Source: Novilysobacter selenitireducens (GTDB lineage: Bacteria > Pseudomonadota > Gammaproteobacteria > Xanthomonadales > Xanthomonadaceae). From it: DNA of 64,000 bases. Position 1 is the first letter of the stretch, and every line of letters begins with the position of its first letter. The notes beneath the pieces are model-generated. The model was not told the origin of the DNA, made no database searches, and saw only the letters and a list, made by a program, of their open reading frames with translations. The stretch spans positions 62,001 through 126,000 of the forward strand of contig NZ_JAINZW010000005.1 in NCBI RefSeq assembly GCF_020026895.1. The letters are read 5' to 3'. Shown here piece after piece: positions 56,370-64,000 of this stretch. A program made the translations under genes and the position numbers.

Positions 56370-58414
56370 GGCACGCCTGCCGCATCGAGCCGCGCCAGGA
56401 AACCGGCCGCATCGACCTCGCCCACGCTGCGCTGGACGCGCCGCTCCCGGCCGTCGGGGCCCACCAGCACCAGCGTCGGCGGGCCGAGCACCTGCCAGTG
56501 CGCGAGCAGCGCCTGGTCGGTCGCATCGTTGCCGGTCACGTCGGGGCGGACCACCTGCATCGCAGCCAGGCGTGCGGCCACCACGGGATGGCCGAAGACC
56601 TCGCGCTCGATCACGTGGCAGGACACGCACCAGTCGGCGTAGAAATCGATCAGCGTCCAGCGGCCCGCCTCCGAGGCCTCGGCGATGCGCGCATCCACGT
56701 CGGCGATGGACTTCGCGTTGACGTAGGCAGGCGCGGTCGAGGGCGCGGTCGCACGCGCCTGCCCGAAGCCCTGCAGCGGGTGCAGTGCCGAGTCACCGCC
56801 GGCCGCCGCCCCGACCAGCATCAGGGTCGACCACAGCCCCGCCAGCAGGCCCGTGAAGCGCACGGCCACGGCGCGTTGCCCGCTGACCGCGCCGCCCCGG
56901 CCCCAGGCGAGCAGGGCGACCGCGATGGCCAGCAGCCACGCGCCCCACAGCATCAGACCCACGGTGCCGGACATGAAGCGCACCAGCATCAGGACCGCCA
57001 TCGCGACCATCACGAAGCCGAAGACGATGCGCACGCGGTCCATCCACGGGCCGGGTGCCGGCAGCACCCGGGCGCCGAACACCGCGATCAGCACCAGCGG
57101 CACGCCCATGCCCAGGCCCAGCGCGAACAGCGCAAGCCCGCCGACGAGCGCACTGCCGGTCTGGCCGATGTACAGCAGCGCGCCCGCCAGCGGTGCGGTC
57201 ATGCAGGGGCCCACCAGCAACGCCGACAACAGGCCGAGCATGGCCGCGCCCATCAGGCTCCCGCCCGCGCGGCCGTGGCCCGCAGTCGCCAGGCGGTTGG
57301 CCACGGCACTGGGCAAGCGCAGCTCGAACGCGCCGAACAGCGACGCCGCCAACAGCAGGAACAGCGCGGCGAACAGGCCCAGCAGCCACGGCGACTGCAG
57401 CGCCGCCTGCAGGTTGGCGCCGGCCAGGCCCGCCGCCACGCCGACGCCGGCATAGGTGGTCGCCATCGCCAGGACGTACGCCGCCGACAGCGCTACTGCC
57501 CGGCGCGGCGTGGCGTTGCTGCCCACCACCAGCCCGGAGACGATCGGCACCATCGGCAACGTGCAAGGTGTGAATGCCAGCAGCAGCCCGAAGCCGAAGA
57601 ACAGCAGCATCCCGGCCACCGGACCCAGCGCGGCCAGGCGATCGGCCGCGTGCTGGTCCTCGGCCAATGCCGTGGAGGCCGGTGGCTGCGCGGGTCGCGC
57701 CGCTGCCGGAAGCGCCGGGGTCGTTGCCGGCGGGGCGGCCGCGCGCGCCCGGGGTTCACCGTCACCGGAGGGAATGCCCGGCTCGTGGTCCGCATCACCG
57801 GAACGGTCGGTGGTGGCGGTGGCGCCCCGGCTGACTGCGACCGGATTGCCGACGAAGTCCGCACGGGGCAGATCGCGATCCGACACGGTCGCCGGCGTGG
57901 CCGCCGCACGCCCGTCGCTTTCCTGCGCGGTGTCGCGCGCGCTGCCGGCCACGGGCAGCGTGAGGGCAACGGTCTGCGGCGGGTAGCAGATGCCCGCCTC
58001 GGCGCAACCCTGCCACTTCAACTGCAGCGGGCCTTCGACATTGGAGGGGAAGCTCAGGCGCAACGAGTCGCCCTCGTAGACCTCGGTGTCGCCGAAGAAC
58101 TCGTCTTTGCGCGGCGTGCCGGCCGGCGACTGCAACGCGACACTCGCGCCGTCGCCATCGACCAGCGCAAGCGCGTGCCGGTACAGATAGTGCGCGCCGG
58201 CGATGCGGCCCTCGACAACCCACCGCGTGCCCTCGCGCCGCGGCGCGCCGGGCACGAACACCTCTTCGGGCGGCAGGAATGCGGTCGCGGCGGGCGACTG
58301 CCACGGCGCAAGGCCCGTGCCGGCCCACGCGGCGGAGGCGAGTACTACGGACAGCAGCAGGAAGGCCCATCGGTGGCGCAAGGCGGCGGCTCGGTTGCAG
58401 ACAGTGGCGCGCAC
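56366..58414 (-). CDS. dsbD: DsbD, transmembrane thiol:disulphide interchange protein
   Basis: The 682-residue protein has all three redox modules: DsbD-alpha with Cys137/Cys143 (GCAEAGICYPP), the eight-helix centre with Cys284 (FTPCTLPMVP) and Cys404 (VGPCMTAPLAG), and DsbD-gamma with Cys596/Cys599 (DWCVSCH). It carries electrons from cytoplasmic thioredoxin to DsbG and the TlpA-type protein next door. A Pro/Ala-rich linker of about 100 residues after the alpha domain is unusual. The start used is GTG at 58414; a TTG at 58381 would give a shorter signal peptide (RHRWAFLLLSVVLASAAWA) and more room for a promoter at 58429-58445. Confidence 0.92.
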   Translation of the reverse strand: MRATVCNRAAALRHRWAFLLLSVVLASAAWAGTGLAPWQSPAATAFLPPEEVFVPGAPRREGTRWVVEGRIAGAHYLYRHALALVDGDGASVALQSPAGTPRKDEFFGDTEVYEGDSLRLSFPSNVEGPLQLKWQGCAEAGICYPPQTVALTLPVAGSARDTAQESDGRAAATPATVSDRDLPRADFVGNPVAVSRGATATTDRSGDADHEPGIPSGDGEPRARAAAPPATTPALPAAARPAQPPASTALAEDQHAADRLAALGPVAGMLLFFGFGLLLAFTPCTLPMVPIVSGLVVGSNATPRRAVALSAAYVLAMATTYAGVGVAAGLAGANLQAALQSPWLLGLFAALFLLLAASLFGAFELRLPSAVANRLATAGHGRAGGSLMGAAMLGLLSALLVGPCMTAPLAGALLYIGQTGSALVGGLALFALGLGMGVPLVLIAVFGARVLPAPGPWMDRVRIVFGFVMVAMAVLMLVRFMSGTVGLMLWGAWLLAIAVALLAWGRGGAVSGQRAVAVRFTGLLAGLWSTLMLVGAAAGGDSALHPLQGFGQARATAPSTAPAYVNAKSIADVDARIAEASEAGRWTLIDFYADWCVSCHVIEREVFGHPVVAARLAAMQVVRPDVTGNDATDQALLAHWQVLGPPTLVLVGPDGRERRVQRSVGEVDAAGFLARLDAAGVP

Positions 58415-58428
58415 CTTCGCCCATTCCG

Positions 58429-58445
58429 CTTAAGTGGAACTTAAG
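58429..58445. promoter_or_regulatory. PmrA/QseB-type box CTTAAG-N5-CTTAAG
   Basis: Two perfect CTTAAG half-sites are separated by TGGAA. Because CTTAAG is its own complement, the box reads on both strands. It lies 15 bp before the dsbD start and 69 bp before the response-regulator start, so it can control both. The spacing is the one known for PmrA-class response regulators. Confidence 0.65.
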
Positions 58446-58514
58446 TGCGCCGGGGCTGGCTTCGGGACCGGCCAGCGACTAGCGTGGGCGCCCCTTGAGC
58501 GGAGTTCGCAAGCG

Positions 58515-59180
58515 ATGCGCGTGCTGGTCGTCGAAGACGATGCACTGATCGCCGAAGGCGTGGTCGCCGGCCTCGCGGCGCAGGGTTTCGACGCGCGTTG
58601 CGTGCGCGATGGCGCATCGGCGCAGGCCGCTTGCGTGGACGAGGATTTCGATGCGCTGGTGCTCGACCTCGGGTTGCCCGATACCGACGGCCTGGCGTTG
58701 CTGGCGGCATTGCGTGCGCAGGGTGTCGCGATGCCGGTGGTAGTGCTGACCGCGCGTGACGCGATCGAGCATCGGCTGGCCGGCCTGCACGGTGGCGCGG
58801 ACGATTACCTCGTCAAACCCTTCGACCTGCGCGAACTCGCGGCGCGGCTGCATGCGGTGGTACGGCGTTCCCGCGGCCGTGCCGTCCCGCAGATCCAGGC
58901 CGGTCCGCTGCGAATCGAGCCGCACAGCGGCCTCGCGTGGCTCGACGGCGACCCGGTTGCGCTGTCGCGCCGCGAGATCGACGTGCTGGTGCACTTGGCC
59001 GATGCGCGTGGGCGCTGGGTTGCTCCGGAGGTGCTGCATGAGCGCCTGTATGGACTGGACAGCGATGTCGGCAGCAATGCGCTCAACGTCCACATCCACA
59101 ACATCCGCAGGAAGCTCGGCACCGATGCGATCCGGAGCGAGCGCGGGCTCGGCTACCGGCTGGGCTGGGAGGCCGCATGA
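58515..59180 (+). CDS. dsbR: OmpR-family response regulator (DsbR-like)
   Basis: The 221-residue regulator has a receiver domain with Asp51 as phosphorylation site (LVLDLGLPD), Asp8/Asp9 and Lys100 (YLVKPF), and a winged-helix output domain with GSNALNVHIHNIRRKLG, the wording typical of the PmrA/QseB branch. It is divergent from the dsbD operon and overlaps the sensor gene by 4 bp. The name follows the Pseudomonas DsbRS pair with the same gene order; without a comparison PmrA-like or QseB-like would be equally fair names. Confidence 0.88.
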   Translation: MRVLVVEDDALIAEGVVAGLAAQGFDARCVRDGASAQAACVDEDFDALVLDLGLPDTDGLALLAALRAQGVAMPVVVLTARDAIEHRLAGLHGGADDYLVKPFDLRELAARLHAVVRRSRGRAVPQIQAGPLRIEPHSGLAWLDGDPVALSRREIDVLVHLADARGRWVAPEVLHERLYGLDSDVGSNALNVHIHNIRRKLGTDAIRSERGLGYRLGWEAA

Positions 59181-60505
59181 GCCTGCGCCTGCGCGTGGTG
59201 CTGATCGCCGGGCTGGCGCTGGCGCTGGTGTGGGGCGCGGCCGCGGCGTGGCTGGCACACGACATCCATCGCAACCTCGACCGCACGCTCGACGAGCGCC
59301 TGGCGATGTCCGCGCGCATGGTGTCGGGGCTGCTGCAGCGCGCCGCGCTGCAACCGGGTGCGTCCTCGCCCGCACTTGAGGGTGCGGTCAGCGTGGGCGG
59401 CGGGCAGGGCATCGCCTGCCAGATCCGCAGCCTGCGTGGCGAGATCCTGGCCGTATCGGGCGATCCCACGCTGGCGGCACGGGCCGCGCCCCCGCCCGGG
59501 TTCGCCGACGTTGAAACCGGCGGCGCGCTGTGGCGCACGTACACGCTGCACGTCGACGACTTCGTGGTCACCACCGCCGACCGCGTGGACGAACGCGACG
59601 CGCTGGTGCGCGGCATCGTGGTGGCGGCCGGCATGCCGGTGCTGCTGGCCGTGCTGGGAGGCCTGGTCGCGCTGTGGATCGGCATCGGGCGTGGTCTGGC
59701 ACCGCTGGATGCATTGCGCCGCCAGCTGCAGACCCGCGCGGCCGATTCCACCGACCCGGTCGAAGCGCGCGGTGCGCCTGCCGAGTTGCAGCCACTGCTG
59801 TCGGCCTTGAACGGGCTGCTGGAGCGGCTGTCGCTGGCGCTGGCTCAGCAACGCGCGTTCACCGATGCCGCCGCGCACGAACTGCGCACCCCGCTCACCG
59901 GCATCGACACCCACCTGCAGCTGGCGCGGTTGTCCGGCGCGGATGCACGCGACGGGGCACTCGACCGCGCCGGCAGCGGCGTCGCGCGCCTGCGCCGCAC
60001 GCTTGACCAGCTGCTGGCGCTGGCGCGCGCGGAGGTGGCACCGGCGGTCGACGATCCCTGTCCGTCGGTGCTGGCTGCGGTGCGCGATGCAATCGGCAGT
60101 GGAGCGGACGCTGCGAACGGCCGGGTGGCATGTGCATTCGTCGGCCAGGACCACGCATCGCCGATGCCCCATTCGATGCTGGTCACCGCCGTGCGCAATT
60201 TGCTGGACAACGCGCTACGCCATGCGCCCGGGGACAGCACCGTCGAGGTGGCGGTCGAGTGCGCCGTAGGCGAGGCCGCGTGCGTCATCCGCGTGGCCGA
60301 CCGCGGGCCGGGGCTGACGGCCGAGGAGATGGCGCGCGTCGGCCAGCGATTCTGGCGCGGCGACCGCGGACGCCCGGACGGCGCCGGCGCGGGGCTGGGG
60401 ATCTCGATCGTGAGGGCGATCGCCGCGCGCCATGGTGGCGAACTGCAGTTGCGCGCGCGCGAGGGCGGCGGGCTGGTCGCGGTGCTGCGGGTGCCGGCCG
60501 CCTGA
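59177..60505 (+). CDS. dsbS: Sensor histidine kinase (DsbS-like)
   Basis: The 442-residue kinase has two membrane helices (about 6-28 and 146-168) around a periplasmic domain of roughly 115 residues, then HAMP-like linker, H-box AAAHELRTPLTGI (His234), N-box NLLDNALRHAP, and G-boxes DRGPGLTAEE and GAGLGISIV. The periplasmic domain has a single Cys, Cys81 (QGIACQIRSLRG), a good candidate metal or thiol sensor. It overlaps the regulator gene by 4 bp. It is of the QseC/PmrB subfamily by overall layout. Confidence 0.88.
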   Translation: MSLRLRVVLIAGLALALVWGAAAAWLAHDIHRNLDRTLDERLAMSARMVSGLLQRAALQPGASSPALEGAVSVGGGQGIACQIRSLRGEILAVSGDPTLAARAAPPPGFADVETGGALWRTYTLHVDDFVVTTADRVDERDALVRGIVVAAGMPVLLAVLGGLVALWIGIGRGLAPLDALRRQLQTRAADSTDPVEARGAPAELQPLLSALNGLLERLSLALAQQRAFTDAAAHELRTPLTGIDTHLQLARLSGADARDGALDRAGSGVARLRRTLDQLLALARAEVAPAVDDPCPSVLAAVRDAIGSGADAANGRVACAFVGQDHASPMPHSMLVTAVRNLLDNALRHAPGDSTVEVAVECAVGEAACVIRVADRGPGLTAEEMARVGQRFWRGDRGRPDGAGAGLGISIVRAIAARHGGELQLRAREGGGLVAVLRVPAA

Positions 60506-60529
60506 GTCCGGGCGGAGGCGACGCGTGCG

Positions 60530-61636
60530 TCACTCCATCAACGTCGCCCAGCCTTCCAGGCCTTCGATGCGGGACAGCACGATCTTCATGCACACCAGCA
60601 GCGGGACGGCCAGCAGCAGGCCGACGATGCCCCACATCCAGCCGAACAGCATCAGCGCCAGGATCAGGATCAGCGGCGAGATGCGCATGCGCCGGCCGAG
60701 GATCACGGGCGTGAGGATCTGCCCCTCCAGCGTGTGCAGCACCAGGTAGATACCGGCCGGCAGCAGCGACATCCACAGCTCGTCGAAGGCCACGAAGCCC
60801 ATCACCAGCATCATCAGGATGCCGATCAGCGGGCCCACGTACGGCGCGAAGTTCAGCAGCGCGGCCATCGTTCCCCACAGCAGCGCCTCCTGCAGCGGCA
60901 CCTTCAGCAGGAACAGGATGCCGGCAAACACCATGCCGACCGCCATGTTGATCACGGTGATGGTCAGCACGTAGCGCGAGATCTCGACCTCGATCGAATG
61001 CATGATCTCCACGGTCAGGCGCTTCTGCTGGCGGTTGGGCAGCAGCGCGATGGCTTTGCGCTGCAACTGCTCGCCGAACACCATGAAGAACAGCGTCAGC
61101 AGCACCACCGCCAGTACCGAGGCGATCATCATCGGGGTGGCGGTCAGCGCGGCGTACGGGTCGTCGACCTGGGTGCGTACCACCTGCACGGGCTTGCCCT
61201 TGTCCTCGCCACTGGCGACGCGGGCGATGTTCTCGGCCGCGTCGCTGGCGTCGTCCACCGGCTTGGTCAGCTCGCGCAGCTTGGGCACGATCTCGCCCAT
61301 CGCGCGTGGCGCCTGGCGCACCCATTCGGCGGCCGGTTCGATTAGCTGGTAGCCCAGCGCACCGGCGGCGGCCAGCCCGCCCACCACCAGCAACAGCGCA
61401 CCGAGCACGGTGGGGATGTACGCGCGGCGTAGCGCCCGGATGATCGGGTTGCCAATCAGCGCGAAGAACATCGCCAGCAGGATGGGCAGCAGCACTTCCT
61501 GTGCGGCCCACATCGTGTAGCCCACCGCCAGCACCGCCAGCACGATGACGGCCGTGGAGGCACGTCGGCGCGGGGGGCGCGGCGGTGCTTCCGGAACGGT
61601 CGGGGCGTCGGGCGACCCCGGCAGCGATGCGGTCAT
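60530..61636 (-). CDS. AI-2E family transporter (PerM-like)
   Basis: The 368-residue protein has eight membrane segments. AQEVLLPILLAMFFALIGNPIIRALRR is at the start, FAPYVGPLIGILMMLVMGF near residue 265 and EGQILTPVILGRRMRISPLILILALMLFGWMWG near residue 305 are the AI-2E/PerM signatures (each split here at the helix ends). Members export autoinducer-2, ions or unknown substrates; this one cannot be assigned. Its start overlaps the preceding small gene by 4 bp. Confidence 0.88.
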   Translation of the reverse strand: MTASLPGSPDAPTVPEAPPRPPRRRASTAVIVLAVLAVGYTMWAAQEVLLPILLAMFFALIGNPIIRALRRAYIPTVLGALLLVVGGLAAAGALGYQLIEPAAEWVRQAPRAMGEIVPKLRELTKPVDDASDAAENIARVASGEDKGKPVQVVRTQVDDPYAALTATPMMIASVLAVVLLTLFFMVFGEQLQRKAIALLPNRQQKRLTVEIMHSIEVEISRYVLTITVINMAVGMVFAGILFLLKVPLQEALLWGTMAALLNFAPYVGPLIGILMMLVMGFVAFDELWMSLLPAGIYLVLHTLEGQILTPVILGRRMRISPLILILALMLFGWMWGIVGLLLAVPLLVCMKIVLSRIEGLEGWATLME

Positions 61637-61995
61637 GGCGGGCCGTCCACCGACACGCCGGAGCCGGGCGCCTGGGTGGCGGCCATGTCGGTGGCGGCAT
61701 CGGCCGCGTGTTCGGCCTCGGTCGAGGCCTGCTTGGCGTTCTGGCTGGCCATCATCGTCGACACCAGCGAGATCACCCGCAGGATGCCGACGCCGTCGGA
61801 GCTGCCGCCGCCGCGCGACTGGCCGCGGCCGGACAGGAATCCGGTCAGCAGCCCGGCCACGACGATGCGGCCCGGGGACCACGTCAGCCGCCAGGAGCGC
61901 TTGAGCTGGCGCATGTCGGCGCTGTACTGGCGCTCGCGCGCCTCCAGTGCCATCTCGGCCTGCTCCACCTTGCGCAGCAGCTTGTCGAAACTCAT
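61633..61995 (-). CDS. Unrecognised small protein, coupled to the AI-2E transporter
   Basis: The 120-residue protein begins MSFDKLLRKVEQAEMALEA, a charged helix likely to form a coiled coil, then RLTWSPGRIVVAGLLTGFLSGRG with one short hydrophobic stretch, a Gly-rich turn, and an Ala/Thr-rich C-terminal half. I do not recognise it. The 4-bp overlap with the transporter gene and the order holin-like protein, this protein, transporter suggest a membrane-associated helper. Similar small genes lie between these neighbours in related genomes, as far as I can recall. Confidence 0.7.
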   Translation of the reverse strand: MSFDKLLRKVEQAEMALEARERQYSADMRQLKRSWRLTWSPGRIVVAGLLTGFLSGRGQSRGGGSSDGVGILRVISLVSTMMASQNAKQASTEAEHAADAATDMAATQAPGSGVSVDGPP

Positions 61996-62068
61996 CGGGG
62001 CAGGATCCAGGTCGGTGTACGGCGAGGTGTATGCGTGGGCGTGGTGCGTGCGCGGTGGACGCGGTGGC

Positions 62069-62821
62069 TCAGGGCGGGGTCAGGTCGACGCCCAGCTTGT
62101 CCTTGAGCGTCTTCTTGCCGTTCTCTTCCTTCGACTGCTCGGCCGCCTCGCGCGAGGACTGCACGTCGCCGGCCCGCGGGGTGAAGTCGGCCAGTTCGCC
62201 GATTCCCAGCCGCGCCAGCTGCCGGCGCGTGGCCTGCATCCGGGTGTGGTCGAAGTAGCGCATCGCCTGCCAGCCGGCGAACCACGTCACCGCGATGCTC
62301 AGCACCGCCGTGATCAGCAGCGACGCCGACCACGGCAGGCCCACCTGCAGGTTGAGGAACACGATCAGCGCCGCCATCAGCAGCAGCCACGCGGTGCCGC
62401 CGAAGGCGATGGCCATGCCGGTGAACGCAAGCGTCCGGCCCATCGCGCTGCGCGCCAGCGAGAAATCCGCCGACACCAGCGTTCGCAACGCGCGTGCCGC
62501 GTCGCCCGCCGCGCCCAGCCCGGCACGCCCGGCCTCGCCCAGCTGGCGCAGCGACTCGACGACGTCGGGCTGCGGCTGGTCGGGGTCGGGCGTGGAGGCG
62601 ATGCGCTCGGCTTCCTCGGCGATGCGCTCGGCCTGCTCGCGGCTCAGGCGCTCGCGTGCGTCCTGCGCCGCATCCTGCGCACGGGCCAGCGTCTCTGCGT
62701 CGGCCTGTTCGCGGGCATGCCGGTCGATCGCCTCGCGCGCGGCCGCCGACAGGTGGTCGGCGGGTGCGCCGTACTCGTCGCGCGGCTGGTCACCGTGTGG
62801 ACGGCGTGGCGTCACCGGCAC
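62069..62821 (-). CDS. Phage-holin-family (ActII/YqjE-like) membrane protein
   Basis: The 250-residue protein has a long charged N-terminal region rich in Ala, Glu and Arg (REAIDRHAREQADAETLARA), then two close membrane helices (about 133-152 and 158-180: AFTGMAIAFGGTAWLLLMAA, LPWSASLLITAVLSIAVTWF) and a basic C-terminus ending KKTLKDKLGVDLTPP. The two-helix unit is what databases call phage holin family or YqjE-like. There are no other phage genes, so it is a cell protein. It goes with the DUF883 gene 50 bp upstream; this pairing is common (YqjD-YqjE). Confidence 0.8.
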   Translation of the reverse strand: MPVTPRRPHGDQPRDEYGAPADHLSAAAREAIDRHAREQADAETLARAQDAAQDARERLSREQAERIAEEAERIASTPDPDQPQPDVVESLRQLGEAGRAGLGAAGDAARALRTLVSADFSLARSAMGRTLAFTGMAIAFGGTAWLLLMAALIVFLNLQVGLPWSASLLITAVLSIAVTWFAGWQAMRYFDHTRMQATRRQLARLGIGELADFTPRAGDVQSSREAAEQSKEENGKKTLKDKLGVDLTPP

Positions 62822-62871
62822 CTCCGGTCATCACGTGGCGGCGCGCGCCTGTTGGACGACGGCAGCGTCAC

Positions 62872-63234
62872 TCAGCGGTCGCCGCTGCGGGCCAGCTTGG
62901 CGATGATGAAACCGGCCGCGAAGGCCACGCCGAACGAGGCTAGCGGGCGCTCGCGCACCAGCTCGGCGGCCGAGTCGATCAGGTCCATGCCCTTTTCCAT
63001 CAGCACGTCGACCTGCTCGCGGGCGGCGCCGCCGGCGTTCTCGGCCGCGGCGATGCCGGCCAGTGCACTGTCGGCCAGGTCGGCCTTGACGCTGGCCTTG
63101 CCCAGCTTGAGCTCCTCACCGGCCGCGCCGGCCGCACCCTTGAGTGCGTGGCCGGCATCGACGGCGGCCTGCTTGAGGTTGGTTCCGGCTTCACCGAGGT
63201 TGCTCTTGACGGCATCGGTCGAGGTGGGGGACAT
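62872..63234 (-). CDS. DUF883/YqjD-like stress protein
   Basis: The 120-residue protein has a helical, Ala/Lys-rich body (TNLKQAAVDAGHALKGAAGA) and a C-terminal membrane helix (RERPLASFGVAFAAGFIIAKLARSG), the ElaB/YqjD layout. In E. coli YqjD and ElaB tether ribosomes to the inner membrane in stationary phase; here only the fold can be claimed. It precedes the YqjE-like gene, as yqjD precedes yqjE. Confidence 0.82.
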   Translation of the reverse strand: MSPTSTDAVKSNLGEAGTNLKQAAVDAGHALKGAAGAAGEELKLGKASVKADLADSALAGIAAAENAGGAAREQVDVLMEKGMDLIDSAAELVRERPLASFGVAFAAGFIIAKLARSGDR

Positions 63235-63298
63235 GGACGGCTCTCCTGCGATTCGGGTGTGGGGTGGCGGCCGGCCCGCGGGATCTCCGCGGGTGGGA

Positions 63299-64000
63299 TC
63301 ACTGCATCTGCAGCACCCCCTGGCGACTGCCGCGCATGATGCGCAGCACCAACTGTGCGGGAGCCTGTGTGAAGCCGGCGCGGAAGCCGGGCAGGTCGTC
63401 GAACTCCCCGGCGCTGGACGCGACGATCACGTCGTTGGCCGCCAGGCCGCTGCGCGCCGCCCTGGAGCCGGGTTCCACCGCCTCCACCCACACCCCGGCC
63501 ACGCGCCCGGACTGGCGCAGCCGCTCGGGCAGTTCGGCAATGGTGGCGCCGGCCAGGCGCGGGTCGATCTGCGCACCAGCCACGGTCCGGGGCTGCTCGC
63601 GCAGGGTGGCGTTCAGCTGCAGCGGACGGCCCTCGCGGCGCACCTCCAGCGCGATGGCGCTGCCTACCGGTTGCAGGCCTTCGAAGTTGCGCAGCGCCGC
63701 CGCATCGTCGATGCGCTGGCCGTTGGCCGACACGATCACGTCGCCGCGCTGCACGCCCGCCTGCGCCGCGGCCGAGCCCTCATACACGCGCGTCACCACC
63801 GCGCCGCGCGCATCGCCCAGCTCCAGCGCCTGCGCCAGCCGCGCGTCCACCGTCTGGGTGTCCAGCCCCAGCGTGCCGCGGCGCACCTCGCCGGTGGCGA
63901 TCAGCTGGGTCATCACCTCGCGCGCCAAGCGGGTGGGGATGGCGAAGCTAAGGCCGATGTTGCCGGCCATCGACCCGCGCGGGTTGAAGCTGGCGGTGTT
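63299..64000 (-). CDS. HtrA/DegQ-type periplasmic serine protease, C-terminal part
   Basis: The 233 residues inside the window cover the end of the trypsin-like domain (NTASFNPRGS, then AGNIGLSFAIPTRLAREVM) and two PDZ domains, the first near GTLGLDTQTVDARLAQALEL and the second near VAGVWVEAVEPGSRAARSGL. The catalytic His, Asp and Ser lie beyond the right edge. GNxGLSFAIP is the standard HtrA exit from the protease fold. The second PDZ is shorter than in DegP, as in DegQ-like proteins of this group. It degrades or refolds misfolded envelope proteins. Confidence 0.9.
   Translation of the reverse strand, partial: NTASFNPRGSMAGNIGLSFAIPTRLAREVMTQLIATGEVRRGTLGLDTQTVDARLAQALELGDARGAVVTRVYEGSAAAQAGVQRGDVIVSANGQRIDDAAALRNFEGLQPVGSAIALEVRREGRPLQLNATLREQPRTVAGAQIDPRLAGATIAELPERLRQSGRVAGVWVEAVEPGSRAARSGLAANDVIVASSAGEFDDLPGFRAGFTQAPAQLVLRIMRGSRQGVLQMQ

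Noticed and set aside
62069-62821. Phage-holin-family protein read as a prophage remnant
   Set aside because: No endolysin, structural or integrase genes are near, and the pairing with a DUF883 gene is a normal chromosomal arrangement.

Overview
The window is a high-GC chromosomal stretch from a gammaproteobacterium of the Xanthomonadaceae/Lysobacteraceae type (Lysobacter, Luteimonas, Pseudoxanthomonas or Stenotrophomonas relatives). This rests on the operon orders (lptM-dapF-DUF484-xerC, hslVU, mreBCD-mrdA-rodA-mltB-rlpA-dacC, ybeD-lipB-lipA), on many exported peptidases and amidohydrolases, and on several copies of a palindromic repeat built on GTAGGAGCGGCTTCAGCCGCGA. The genus cannot be settled from the window alone. 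I see no rRNA, tRNA, CRISPR array, transposase or prophage. Coding density is high and many operons use 4-bp ATGA overlaps.

Layout. 1-7.8 kb is mostly minus strand: a partial beta-propeller/amidohydrolase protein, DegV, a DsbA-fold isomerase, a DUF1761 protein, and a pair of exported amidohydrolases, one of which has lost its metal motif. 8.2-16.9 kb is mixed housekeeping: AMP nucleosidase, DUF817, a GNAT acetyltransferase, an LprI-like protein, DUF924, a three-domain glutaredoxin/A-type carrier/rhodanese fusion, a polysaccharide deacetylase, an exported oligopeptidase B-like protease and a DUF454 protein. 16.9-23.3 kb holds lptM-dapF-DUF484-xerC, hslVU, a cytosine-deaminase-like enzyme and ubiE. 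23.4-27.6 kb holds an M1 aminopeptidase lipoprotein, a small lipoprotein and a PfkB sugar/nucleoside kinase. 27.8-43.4 kb is the cell-elongation and lipoate block: mreBCD, PBP2, RodA, MltB, RlpA and a D,D-carboxypeptidase, then an inverted CsgG-like gene, ybeD-lipB-lipA and the tail-specific protease prc.

43.6-54.1 kb carries two EamA transporters, an adaptor/ATPase/two-permease ABC export operon, a winged-helix regulator with a membrane partner and a likely operator, an M17 aminopeptidase and a HAD phosphatase. 54.2-60.5 kb is the most coherent special system: a periplasmic thiol-redox operon (DsbD, a TlpA-type thioredoxin with an Lgt-like membrane part, DsbG, a DsrE-fold protein) divergent from a two-component system. 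The gene order matches what I remember as the copper-responsive DsbRS-dsbDEG locus of Pseudomonas aeruginosa, and a perfect CTTAAG-N5-CTTAAG direct repeat lies in the shared promoter region. 60.5-64 kb holds an AI-2E family transporter and small membrane proteins, ending in the C-terminal part of an HtrA/DegQ protease.

Non-coding DNA holds several families of inverted repeats, including a palindrome nested in another palindrome and one short palindrome translated in frame just behind a signal peptide. A C-rich tandem repeat abuts the AMP nucleosidase start. Four start codons lie 6-7 nt behind a TANNNT/NATAAT-like hexamer with no Shine-Dalgarno sequence, which suggests leaderless transcripts.
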